Assembly: GCF_040717535.1 (NCBI RefSeq)
Contig: NZ_JBFEFI010000003.1
Location: 504,001 to 568,000 of the forward strand
From: Thalassoglobus sp. JC818
GTDB taxonomy: Bacteria; Planctomycetota; Planctomycetia; Planctomycetales; Planctomycetaceae
Direction: 5' to 3'
DNA length: 64,000 nt
The position numbers and the translations under genes are program-made. Positions 37,962-46,271 of this stretch are shown piece after piece (positions within the stretch are counted from its first letter, which is position 1; each line of letters begins with the position of its first letter). The notes under the pieces were generated by a model. That model was not told the origin of the DNA. It worked only from the letters and a program-made list of their open reading frames with translations, and did no database searches.

Positions 37962-38189
37962 CTACAGCGAAGAGCGAATTTCAACCATGGCGAACAGTGC
38001 GCTGGCAACTCCGGATGCAATCGTCAAGCTGGTTGCAATCGTTTGTTTGAGATAGCTGGCAGGTTCGGATTTGGTGATCGCTGGTCGTTTTGGAATACTG
38101 CGTCGAACGCGAGAGGGTTTACCGCGAAGGTCGTTGCATAGACCTTCCAGAAAAGGTAACCCCACATGGAGGTCAGGTGATATAGTCAT
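37962..38189 (-). CDS. Small hypothetical protein, possible membrane anchor
   Basis: A 75-residue reading frame with GGAGAG 7 nt before its ATG. Its N-terminal two thirds are basic. A moderately hydrophobic C-terminal stretch (TIATSLTIASGVASALFAMV) could be one TM helix. No family recognised. It lies in an otherwise empty gap upstream of the FG-GAP gene on the same strand. The good ribosome-binding site is the main support. Confidence 0.45.
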   Translation of the reverse strand: MTISPDLHVGLPFLEGLCNDLRGKPSRVRRSIPKRPAITKSEPASYLKQTIATSLTIASGVASALFAMVEIRSSL

Positions 38190-38374
38190 CGGTCTCTCCG
38201 AGTTTGGTGAGTGGTGGAGGGGACGAACACAAACGCTTTCGTCCTACACTCTCAATCGGAATCCCGTGAGCTCCTGATGCAATCTTCAGAATAGAGAAGC
38301 GGCGGAATCTGCAGATCGCACGACGACTTTGATTGCTGGGGGCTTGCTGTCAATTGGACCAGCTGAACCACCAC

Positions 38375-40510
38375 TTATGACTGTGTCGAGAAAACTGATC
38401 GTCCCGAACGGCGCTGCATCGATCCGGAAATAACGGATTCAAGGATCAGCACGATCAGGGCAGCCAGTAACAGCCATTGCCAGAGACGCTGTCGTGATTC
38501 AAGTTCCCGGTTCATCAGCTGACGACTGCTCTCCGGGTTCTCTTCTTCTGCAAGAAGTGCGATTGTGGCGGAGGATATCGGAAGACCGGCTGCTTCAAGA
38601 GATTCGAAGGCGACCAAGTCGATTCGCGATTCATCGGGATGCAGGTTGATCGCAATTTCGTGGGCGTTGCCTTCGTTGAGATCAGCTTCGGACTCGGCAA
38701 ATTTTCCGATTCCAGCCTTTTCCAACACGAACGGAGAATCGTTGGTCACACGGATCGGAGCGTCTTCCGGTTCCTGAAACCAGATTTCAGAGTGTGGCGA
38801 TTTCAGCAGCGCAGGAGTCAGCGAATCTCCGACGTACAGCTGCGGTTGCTCTTCGACTCGGTTCTCGAGATGTTCAAGAAGCCCATTCATGAGCGGAACG
38901 AATTTGCTCCACACAGCCAAATCACTTTCGTCTCTTCCCCAACCGGCAGTCATTAGAATGAGTTGCCTGTTGCCAATCTCCATCAGAAACGGTTCCCCGT
39001 CTTCAAAGCTGAGGAGTGCCCGTGCATCCGGAAACGAGTTTGGATCGAATGATCGAAATCCATAGAACCTGACTTTGGTGAAATCGGCGTAACGTGGATC
39101 ATCGAACGGGGAGAGAGCAGGATGAGTCAGGTCAACTTCTCCAATCATCGCGTAGTCTTCGGGCGTGATCTCGGTGACCGGGCTGGGGGAAATTTCGAGC
39201 AAATCATAAATCTGCATCCCCTGCTCGACTGACGTGGCGACGAAGATTGCTGGACGCCCAGATTGAATTGAATCCCGCAGCCAATGGATCTGTTCTTCGT
39301 CGCAGTTGGTGCCGATGAGCGTCAGAGTGATTGCGGGATCGTTGACATCGGGAACAGCGTCGAGGCTGTCCCAGTCCGTGATTGTGACTTGTCGCGTCGA
39401 CGTGGAAGGAAAAATCGGTTCGACAAAGAAGCTCAACCCTTCCGGGCCGCTTGCGTCCGGATCTCCGAAATACAAGATCTGGACATTCCCCGGAGCGACA
39501 GGCGCGACATAGCTGACGTTGTCGAACTCAACGTCGTCACCGGTGAGAAGCAGTCGATGCTGGGCGAGACCATCGGGGATTTCCGGAGCACGAACGACTT
39601 TCGACTGACCGGGCGGAACGTAAACACGAGTCTTCGACGGAGAGATGTCACTAATGGAAGCTTCCAAACTCTCGAGCTGATCTCGATCCCATTGGAGGTC
39701 GAACGTTTCACTCTGAGCGTTCTTGGAGGATTGAACACGCAGGCGAAGATCTTTGTCGGCGGTGTTCGTGGCAGAGATCACATGAGCTGTTGCGTTGGTG
39801 AGTGCGTTTTCGAGTTCAATGATCCGGGGCTCGATTTCCACACCTTCTGGCCATTCATAGCCGCGGAGAACTTCCCAGTGACTCCCTTCCTGAAAATCTG
39901 AAACGACGACGATCTGGCGTCGGGAAATCTTCCGCTCGCTGTTTTGAGCGAGAAGATCGGCCGCATAAATCAGAGCGTTCCCCAACTCGGTTCGTCGTTG
40001 AGTCGGTTTGAGTTCAGACAGCTTTTCTTCGGCGGTCGACTGGCGATTGCTGGCGGGCAGCTCCTGCCAGTCCTCGAAGCTGATGAGCGAATTGGCTTGT
40101 TGGTCAAACGCGATGAGACTCACCGAATCGCTGGCGGAGACTGAATTCAGGAGCTCGTTCACTTCTTCGACCGCACGCTCCCATTGATCTGTGTGGCTCA
40201 TGCTGGCTGAGGTATCGATCAAAATCGCCACACGCCTGCCGACATCTTCCTGAGCGAGAGACTCCTGATGTGAGCGAAAAAACGGTCGTGCAAAAGCGAA
40301 TGCCAGCAGGCACAGCGCAAGCCCGCGAAGCAGCAGCAGGAGTAAATTGTCGAGCCGGCTGCGCTTGGTCATCCGCGGAGGCGACTGCTCAAGAAACATC
40401 AGGCTTCCGAAAACCTGCCGACCTTGTGGAGTTCTCCGGATCAGATGAAACACGATCGGAAGCGTCACAGCCAATCCGGCCAGCAGGTAAAGCGGAGTCA
40501 GGAAACTCAT
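38375..40510 (-). CDS. BatA-like membrane protein with VWA domain
   Basis: A 711-residue membrane protein. The N-terminus matches the BatA/aerotolerance N-terminal domain (FLTPLYLLAGLAVTLPIVFHLIRR, GSLMFLEQSPPR, LLLLLLRGLALCLLAFAFARP), giving two TM segments. A von Willebrand factor A domain follows (VAILIDTSASMSHTDQW, MIDAS DxSxS; about residues 90-260). A long extracytoplasmic region leads to a last TM helix near residue 685 (RLWQWLLLAALIVLILESVI). It lies 45 bp downstream of the DUF58 gene, its usual partner, and both belong to MoxR-associated envelope-stress clusters. No MoxR ATPase is adjacent. Confidence 0.92.
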   Translation of the reverse strand: MSFLTPLYLLAGLAVTLPIVFHLIRRTPQGRQVFGSLMFLEQSPPRMTKRSRLDNLLLLLLRGLALCLLAFAFARPFFRSHQESLAQEDVGRRVAILIDTSASMSHTDQWERAVEEVNELLNSVSASDSVSLIAFDQQANSLISFEDWQELPASNRQSTAEEKLSELKPTQRRTELGNALIYAADLLAQNSERKISRRQIVVVSDFQEGSHWEVLRGYEWPEGVEIEPRIIELENALTNATAHVISATNTADKDLRLRVQSSKNAQSETFDLQWDRDQLESLEASISDISPSKTRVYVPPGQSKVVRAPEIPDGLAQHRLLLTGDDVEFDNVSYVAPVAPGNVQILYFGDPDASGPEGLSFFVEPIFPSTSTRQVTITDWDSLDAVPDVNDPAITLTLIGTNCDEEQIHWLRDSIQSGRPAIFVATSVEQGMQIYDLLEISPSPVTEITPEDYAMIGEVDLTHPALSPFDDPRYADFTKVRFYGFRSFDPNSFPDARALLSFEDGEPFLMEIGNRQLILMTAGWGRDESDLAVWSKFVPLMNGLLEHLENRVEEQPQLYVGDSLTPALLKSPHSEIWFQEPEDAPIRVTNDSPFVLEKAGIGKFAESEADLNEGNAHEIAINLHPDESRIDLVAFESLEAAGLPISSATIALLAEEENPESSRQLMNRELESRQRLWQWLLLAALIVLILESVISGSMQRRSGRSVFSTQS

Positions 40511-40554
40511 GGAGACCTTCCGTTCAGTCTGTTCTCAAATCCGTCTTGGAATCG

Positions 40555-41499
40555 TCATTGCCGTCGAGTTTGAGTGACGCGCAACCGCGTTTCCAAAAAA
40601 TCAAGCATCGCGACTTCCAATGGGGAATCTGTTGTGAGGCGAGAAACATAAATTCCGAGTCCGTCACAAATCGCGGAGACCTGATCGAGGTGTTCCTGGA
40701 GTCGTCGTTGATACTGCGACCGCGCTTGCTCTGGATCGACGAAAAGTTCCTGTCCGGTTTCTGCATCGAGAAAAACAGCAGGTTGATCGAAGTCGAAACT
40801 CATCTCGGCGGGATCGAGAACCTGAAAGACAACCACTTCATTTCCGCCCGCCCGTAAGTAACCGAGGCGAGACTGCAAAATGTCGACGTTCGTCAGGAAG
40901 TCCGACATCACAACGAAGAGCCCACGCTTACGAACTCGTTCGGCTGCTTCCTCCAAAGCTGCATTGATTCCTGAAGACGTTCCCTCGGGAGCAGATTCCA
41001 AACTGGTCAAGAGTCTGCGGAGTTGGCCCACTCGAAAACGGGCGGGGATGAATTCATCGACCTTGTCGGAAAACCGGAGCAGCCCAACAGCGTCTCGTTG
41101 CTGAGTGAGGAAGTATGCCAGCGTCGCAGCGAGTGTTTTGGCGTAGTCTTCCTTGGAGTATCCGAGCGATCCGTACGTCATCGAACGAGAGTTGTCGACG
41201 ATGAGATGGCACCGAAGGTTGGTTTCGTCCTCGAACCGTTTGATGTAATACCGGTCAGAGCGGGCATAGAGACGCCAGTCGAGATACCGCAAATCGTCTC
41301 CTGAGGAGTATTGCCGGTACTCTGTAAATTCTACTGAGAACCCATGATATGGGCTGCGATGGATTCCGTTCATCAGCCCTTCGACGACAGATTTCGCGCG
41401 CAACTCGAGCGACTTGATCTGCATCAATGACTGGGAGTCGATATAAGACGGGGGAGGATACGGACGCGGCGCGGAACTCGAAGAACTGGGCATAGCCAC
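40555..41499 (-). CDS. DUF58 domain protein
   Basis: A 314-residue cytoplasmic protein of the DUF58 family (VWA-like fold), usually encoded with MoxR and BatA. The N-terminal LELRAKSVVEGLMNGIHRSPYHGFSVEFTEYRQYSSGDDLRYLDWR is the classic DUF58 entry motif (positions about 41420-41270 on the minus strand). The VWA-like part contains LIVDNSRSMTYG, a DxSxS MIDAS-like motif. It is first gene of a two-gene unit with the BatA-like protein. A start about 10 residues later is possible. Confidence 0.93.
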   Translation of the reverse strand: MAMPSSSSSAPRPYPPPSYIDSQSLMQIKSLELRAKSVVEGLMNGIHRSPYHGFSVEFTEYRQYSSGDDLRYLDWRLYARSDRYYIKRFEDETNLRCHLIVDNSRSMTYGSLGYSKEDYAKTLAATLAYFLTQQRDAVGLLRFSDKVDEFIPARFRVGQLRRLLTSLESAPEGTSSGINAALEEAAERVRKRGLFVVMSDFLTNVDILQSRLGYLRAGGNEVVVFQVLDPAEMSFDFDQPAVFLDAETGQELFVDPEQARSQYQRRLQEHLDQVSAICDGLGIYVSRLTTDSPLEVAMLDFLETRLRVTQTRRQ

Positions 41500-41700
41500 A
41501 CTCTCCTCGACAGGGCTTCATCAGGTCTTCACTATTGTAATGACTCCACAATTGATCCGCGAACCGATCGAACTCTTTCCGTCGCTTCCGTCCGGGTGAT
41601 GACTCCTCTAAACTGCCAGTGCACTCGAGTTTCTGAGGAGCGTATTCTCAGGGATTAATCGCGCTGATTTGTATCCAGTACCCCAAGTTCAAGCGAATCC

Positions 41701-42606
41701 ATGGCTATTCTCGTCGACAAAAATACCAAGATCATTACTCAGGGAATCACCGGTCGAGCGGGACTGTTTCATTCTCAGAAGTGTCGCGAGTACGCTACAG
41801 AACACCGTCCGGGCGAGTCTGTCCTCGTCGGCGGAGTGACTCCTGGAAAAGGGGGCGAGGAAGTCGACGGATTTCCTGTCTACGATTCCGTTGCGAAGGC
41901 AATGGCTGAAACCGGAGCGAACACCTCTCTGATCTTCGTTCCGCCTCCGTTCTGTGCTGACGCCATCATGGAAGCCGCCGATTCGGGAATCGAGTTGATT
42001 GTCGCCATCACCGAAGGCATTCCTGTGCTGGACATGGTGCGCGTGAAGAAGTTCCTGGCCACCAAACCTAACTCACGCTTGATCGGACCAAACTGTCCAG
42101 GAATCATCACTCCCGGAGTTGCCAAGATCGGCATCATGCCGGGCTACATTCATCAACCCGGTTCAGTCGGGCTGATCAGCAAGAGCGGAACCCTCACCTA
42201 CGAAGCAGCCTGGCAGCTCGGAAACATCGACCTCGGGCAATCGACCGCAGTCGGAATCGGTGGCGATCCTATCATTGGAACGACCTTCATCGATCTGCTT
42301 GAAATGTTCGAAAACGATCCGGAAACCAAATCGATCTTGATGATTGGCGAAATCGGTGGAGACGCCGAAATTCAGGCGGCGGAATACATTCAAAGCAACG
42401 TCACAAAACCAGTCGCTGCGTTCATCGCTGGTAAGACAGCCCCTCCTGGCAAACGCATGGGACACGCTGGCGCCATTATCTCCGGCGGAAGCGGAACCGC
42501 TGAGGAGAAGATCAACGCTCTCGAAAAAGCCGGTGTCGAAGTGGCAGCCAGCCCGGCGGACATGGGATCTGCGATGAAGCGAGCCATCGAAAAGCACAAC
42601 TCGTAG
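41701..42606 (+). CDS. sucD: Succinyl-CoA ligase, ADP/GDP-forming subunit alpha
   Basis: CoA-binding and phospho-histidine subunit of succinyl-CoA synthetase in the TCA cycle, 301 residues. The N-terminal CoA-binding fold ([25 protein letters not shown]) and [13 protein letters not shown] are conserved. The active-site His lies at about residue 255 in [13 protein letters not shown]. Length and motifs are normal. The beta subunit gene sucC, usually directly upstream, is absent, and a divergent DUF58 gene lies there instead. Confidence 0.95.
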   Translation: MAILVDKNTKIITQGITGRAGLFHSQKCREYATEHRPGESVLVGGVTPGKGGEEVDGFPVYDSVAKAMAETGANTSLIFVPPPFCADAIMEAADSGIELIVAITEGIPVLDMVRVKKFLATKPNSRLIGPNCPGIITPGVAKIGIMPGYIHQPGSVGLISKSGTLTYEAAWQLGNIDLGQSTAVGIGGDPIIGTTFIDLLEMFENDPETKSILMIGEIGGDAEIQAAEYIQSNVTKPVAAFIAGKTAPPGKRMGHAGAIISGGSGTAEEKINALEKAGVEVAASPADMGSAMKRAIEKHNS

Positions 42607-42684
42607 CATCGCTTCGGTTTCCAACCGAGAATCCCGGTCGTGAGTCGTCCACTGATTTTATTCAATGAGTGGAGGAGTACCGAA

Positions 42685-43107
42685 TTGGATCGATGGGTTG
42701 TTGATGCGATTCTGGCGATGTTGTTTGCCGGTGTGACGGCAGTGATCGCAAAACAGGGACTCGAAGGCATCTCGAGTGAGCTGGGGCTTGTCGTTCGAAC
42801 ACTGTTTGTCCTAGTGTTCGTGATCTCGATTTGGTTTCTTCGCGTCCCGGTGCGGGATGTGAAGTCGATCACGTGGTCGCATGTGTCGTGGCTGGGGTTC
42901 TCTGCGGTCACGACTGCTCTTTCCTGGCACTTCTATTATCGAGCCATCCAGGACGGAAAAGTTTCGACTGTGGCAGTCATCGATAAGGGAAGTTTCATCG
43001 TCGCTGTGCTGCTCGCCTGGATGATTCTCGGCGAGCACGTTTCTGTGCAGACGATGATTGGGACGACGCTGATTTTCGCCGGTCTGGTCATCGTGGTACT
43101 TCAGTAA
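42685..43107 (+). CDS. EamA/DMT-family membrane protein, single EamA domain
   Basis: A TTG at 42685 is taken as start because GGAGGAG lies 7 nt upstream (42671-42677). A GTG at 42640 in the same frame would add 15 residues without a ribosome-binding site. The product is about 140 residues with four to five TM helices, beginning DRWVVDAILAMLFAGVTAV and ending GTTLIFAGLVIVVLQ. The LSWHFYYRAIQDGKVSTVAVI and WMILGEHVS motifs are EamA hallmarks. One domain instead of the usual two suggests it dimerises. The cargo is unknown. Confidence 0.82.
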   Translation: MDRWVVDAILAMLFAGVTAVIAKQGLEGISSELGLVVRTLFVLVFVISIWFLRVPVRDVKSITWSHVSWLGFSAVTTALSWHFYYRAIQDGKVSTVAVIDKGSFIVAVLLAWMILGEHVSVQTMIGTTLIFAGLVIVVLQ

Positions 43108-43187
43108 AAGTTTCACTTTCACGGAGGACGTTTGCATCTCCGTGGATGGAATTCCACGACAAGGCACTTGACGGACCGGGTTCAAAC

Positions 43188-43316
43188 ATGCAGACTCGGT
43201 ACACAACACTCAATGAGGAAGTTGAGGCTGATTCCCTTGTTCCCAGCCTCTCCATGATCGCGACAGCGTGGGGCTTACCTGTTGCAGCGACATTAAAAAA
43301 GTTGCGTCGATATTGA
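43188..43316 (+). CDS. Possible small ORF upstream of the desaturase
   Basis: A 42-codon frame ending 4 nt before the desaturase ATG at 43321. The encoded peptide is MQTRYTTLNEEVEADS... and ends LKKLRRY. Its ribosome-binding site is weak and no family is recognised. The tight junction could mean coupling, but coding status is doubtful. Confidence 0.25.
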   Translation: MQTRYTTLNEEVEADSLVPSLSMIATAWGLPVAATLKKLRRY

Positions 43317-43320
43317 GTCG

Positions 43321-44640
43321 ATGCGTTCTCTCCTCAACAAACATCACCCCTTCGAGATCGGTCTAACTGACATGGAATCGGTGAGCGCGACGAAACCTGC
43401 GGACACAAACTTCAAACTCCGCTTTCATCCACGTGTCCTCGGAACTGCCGCCCCGGTGTTTCCCGGATTCGAAATTGACATCTGCGATCGGGTGACCGAC
43501 GAGCAAAAACCGGATGCGGTCTGGCATCGAGATCGTGCGAAGAAAATGCTTGCTGCGCATCCGGAAATGAAGGAACTGTTCGGACCGACATTGTCGACAG
43601 GCTACTGGTGCGTCCTCGTGAGCAGTTTGCAAGTCGTCATGGCGTGGTTGGTCTGCAGCCAACCTCTCTGGGTGACCTTTGTGGCTGCCTACGTGATTGG
43701 ATCGTGGATCAACATCAATCTGTTTTTGTTGGCACACGAATGTAATCACCATCTGGTCTTCAAATCAGGGAAGTGGAACCGCTGGCTGTACACGTTCACA
43801 ACGTTGCCAATGTTTCTCTCGGGACATCATACGTGGTGGGTGGAACATCATGTTCACCACAACGACATGGGGGCGACGAAAGACTTCATTAAACGCCGGC
43901 GCAGCTTCTTTCTGGCGACCAAAATCAAAGACTCCATGCCCTACACTCGCGGTCCGTTGTACGACTTTTGTTCGTGGGCGCTGACTCCCCTCTTCTTCCC
44001 TTACTCAGGAATCATGCTGATCACTCAAGTCTTGCGTTCAGCGGTCGGCTTGGTCGTATACTTCGCGAGTCTGCCTTTCCGTCGCCGACTTGATCCAAGT
44101 GATAAGACCCTGGCGATCCTGGCCGATGAACATCTCGTCAGCGGCTATCAGAGATACGGAATCCGCATGTGGGGCGTGATCTATCCAATTCTCAGCCTAG
44201 GACTCGTCGCTGCTTTGTTCTTCTTCGGAGGATGGAAGGCAGTTCTGTATCTGTTCCTGAGCCAACTGTTCATGACAGGTTTCCTGCACCCATTGTTGTT
44301 CGGAATGATCCTCAGCAATTCACACTTCCACGGTCACAAAGAATATCAACCGTCAACCTCTTATTACGGTTGGTTGAACAAGATCAGCTTCAACTTTGGA
44401 CTTCACACCGAGCATCACGATATCTCCGGAATCGCATGGAGTCGTTTGCCGCAGATGCGAAAAATGGCCCCTGAGTTTTACGACGATCTCCTCAAGACAA
44501 ACTCTTACACGAAGCTCGCCCTACAGTTTGTCTTTTGCCCGCGAGATCAGTTCGAATTGCGGTTCGACAACGAAATTCACCGCAATACCGAGATCTTTAC
44601 TGAAGAAACGGGTCAGACTCCGGCACCGGTTTCGACTTAG
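43321..44640 (+). CDS. Fatty acid desaturase, sphingolipid delta-4 desaturase-like
   Basis: A 439-residue membrane di-iron desaturase. Three His boxes are present: HECNHH from residue 139, HHVHH from residue 176 and HTEHH from residue 362. Family-specific landmarks (LFLLAHECNHH, NFGLHTEHHDISGI, FYDDLLKTNSYTKLALQFVF) resemble the DES/sphingolipid delta-4 desaturase group more than acyl-CoA or phospholipid desaturases. Four or more hydrophobic helices occur near residues 94-135 and 220-325. The N-terminus is about 70 residues longer than in DES proteins. The ATG at 43372 is an alternative start. Whether the true lipid substrate is a ceramide is inferred only. Confidence 0.88.
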   Translation: MRSLLNKHHPFEIGLTDMESVSATKPADTNFKLRFHPRVLGTAAPVFPGFEIDICDRVTDEQKPDAVWHRDRAKKMLAAHPEMKELFGPTLSTGYWCVLVSSLQVVMAWLVCSQPLWVTFVAAYVIGSWININLFLLAHECNHHLVFKSGKWNRWLYTFTTLPMFLSGHHTWWVEHHVHHNDMGATKDFIKRRRSFFLATKIKDSMPYTRGPLYDFCSWALTPLFFPYSGIMLITQVLRSAVGLVVYFASLPFRRRLDPSDKTLAILADEHLVSGYQRYGIRMWGVIYPILSLGLVAALFFFGGWKAVLYLFLSQLFMTGFLHPLLFGMILSNSHFHGHKEYQPSTSYYGWLNKISFNFGLHTEHHDISGIAWSRLPQMRKMAPEFYDDLLKTNSYTKLALQFVFCPRDQFELRFDNEIHRNTEIFTEETGQTPAPVST

Positions 44641-44661
44641 CAACCGAGTGACGAAAGCACT

Positions 44662-45333
44662 CTAAGGATGAATCCGCAGCGACTCGAAGTATCTGGTGAG
44701 CGCTGCGGAGTCGGCTTGCTCTTTCGGAGTTACCGCGATCAGTTGAACGAGGAAGTTGTCGATGCTCGCCAGCTTGGCGATGAAAACGTCTTCGCCATCC
44801 TCATAGACAACGTACTTTGCCGCTGATGCGTTCTCGATCTGAATGGATTGAGACGACGTGCGCTGCTTGTCGGCACTGATGGCCTTCCGCTCGAACTCTT
44901 CCAAGGCTTGCTCAGCAGTTTGACCTTCGATTTTGGGCAGAAACCCAATCACCACGGTGTACGCAATGCCTTGATGAGTGCATTCGAAAAGTGGTCCGTT
45001 CTGGGTCGGTTTCACAGGTAGCCGAACACTCGCATGGGGAATTTCAAGAAGGAAGCCTGTCGTAGACCCATCATCTTCCAGCACGGGCGAATCGTTTGTT
45101 TCCGGCAGCTGACTGCTCGCCTGCTGTTGAACTTGATGCTCGGCTTGTTGGGCGAGTTCAAAGATCGATTCAGAAGTTCCCGGAGTCGACGGTGCCGGAG
45201 CAGATGGGTTCGGCGTGAGTTGTGTTTTGTTCTCGAGTTCCGGGGATTGATTCTGGCATCCCGGAGTGATGAACAGGACTGCAAACATCAAGACCGAATA
45301 GATCGCCGCGATCAATTTACGTTGTGATCTCAT
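44662..45333 (-). CDS. Hypothetical lipoprotein
   Basis: A 223-residue protein with an N-terminal signal and lipobox (FITPGC at about residues 21-26), so it is lipid-anchored. A Pro/Ser/Gln-rich linker leads to a C-terminal domain of about 125 residues starting near LLEIPHASVRLPVKP. It contains AYTVVIGFLPKIEGQTAEQALEEF and ends in TRYFESLRI. No named family is recognised. It may be co-transcribed with no neighbour, since the next gene upstream ends 50 bp away. Confidence 0.78.
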   Translation of the reverse strand: MRSQRKLIAAIYSVLMFAVLFITPGCQNQSPELENKTQLTPNPSAPAPSTPGTSESIFELAQQAEHQVQQQASSQLPETNDSPVLEDDGSTTGFLLEIPHASVRLPVKPTQNGPLFECTHQGIAYTVVIGFLPKIEGQTAEQALEEFERKAISADKQRTSSQSIQIENASAAKYVVYEDGEDVFIAKLASIDNFLVQLIAVTPKEQADSAALTRYFESLRIHP

Positions 45334-45383
45334 GTCTCCGAGTCCTCGGCAACAGACAGCAACTGCGAAGAAGTCGACCCTGT

Positions 45384-45992
45384 TTAAGATTGGGCTGGGC
45401 TGTCTAATCCGCGTTCTTTGCGGACCGCCAGCACCTCCTGATAGACCTGATCCACAAGTTTTGTGTTCAGACTGATCGAATTGTACTGAATGACATTCAC
45501 GATGAGATTGGCGAGGAGAGTCGTCAATGCCAGTGTGAAATGGATCTTGTCAGCGTAATCCATTTGCGTGTTCGAAGCGGGATCGGCAATCGCACCGAAG
45601 GCTCCGGTCGTCAGAATGAGAATCAGGCAGAGCATCATCCCCGGGAGGGCTTGATACTTCAGCTGAATGTTTCGTCGACGGGCAGCTTCGTTGAAGTGGT
45701 ACGCATCGCTCGTTTCCTGAATCCAGCGACCTGTGCCCATGAAGTAGGTCAACACGATCGCGTGTACGAGCAACGCGAAGGATGCTGCTGCGAGAGCAAA
45801 CAGGAAGTGAATCGAGACATGCTGGCGAGCGATTTCAGAGAGTGAGCCAGCGTCCTCAATTCGCCAGCCGAGAAAGAAGGTGACGAAGAGCGCACTGTTG
45901 CCCAGTAATGCGAGAAACAAAAAAATCTGGTTCACGAAAGTTCTCCAAAGGGGCACCTGCATTTCGAATGTTGAAATAATCAGGCGATTCAC
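45384..45992 (-). CDS. Hypothetical membrane protein (four TM)
   Basis: A 202-residue protein. The GTG at 45992 overlaps the stop of the upstream zinc-ribbon gene as GTGA, supporting this start, though an ATG at 45962 could also serve. Four hydrophobic segments are visible near residues 21-45, 60-85, 115-135 and 150-170. A polar loop between the second and third helices includes HFNEAARRRNIQLKYQALPG. No family recognised. Translational coupling to the small CPXCG protein suggests joint expression. Confidence 0.78.
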   Translation of the reverse strand: MNRLIISTFEMQVPLWRTFVNQIFLFLALLGNSALFVTFFLGWRIEDAGSLSEIARQHVSIHFLFALAAASFALLVHAIVLTYFMGTGRWIQETSDAYHFNEAARRRNIQLKYQALPGMMLCLILILTTGAFGAIADPASNTQMDYADKIHFTLALTTLLANLIVNVIQYNSISLNTKLVDQVYQEVLAVRKERGLDSPAQS

Positions 45993-46174
45993 TCGCGGTC
46001 TGCTCGACAGGTGATCGATCCGTCCGGATGGATTTCAACAACGATCACCATGGGACAACAGCAGACCGGGCAATCTTCGACATACTCCTGATTCTGTCCC
46101 TGACTGACATCGATCGGAATCAGAATCTCTTCGCCGCAGCTGGCACAAAGATAAGTTGCTTCATCGTCCATCAT
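45989..46174 (-). CDS. CPXCG motif-containing zinc-ribbon peptide
   Basis: A 61-residue protein with two metal-binding knuckles: CASC (Cys10/Cys13) and CPVC (Cys35/Cys38, followed by two more Cys). It contains CPMVIVVEIHPDGSITCRADRE. This matches the short cysteine-rich CPXCG-type family, generally a zinc ribbon of unknown role. The gene start at 46174 is downstream of the esterase stop by about 97 bp. Its stop overlaps the membrane-protein start. Confidence 0.88.
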   Translation of the reverse strand: MMDDEATYLCASCGEEILIPIDVSQGQNQEYVEDCPVCCCPMVIVVEIHPDGSITCRADRE

Positions 46175-46271
46175 GTCCCTCCCGAGACGGAAAGAGCATC
46201 ATAGTCACTCATTGAGATTGCGATAGCAGTCTGCTCTCACGGGCTGCGTTTTCTCCGGTGAGAGAGAGCAA

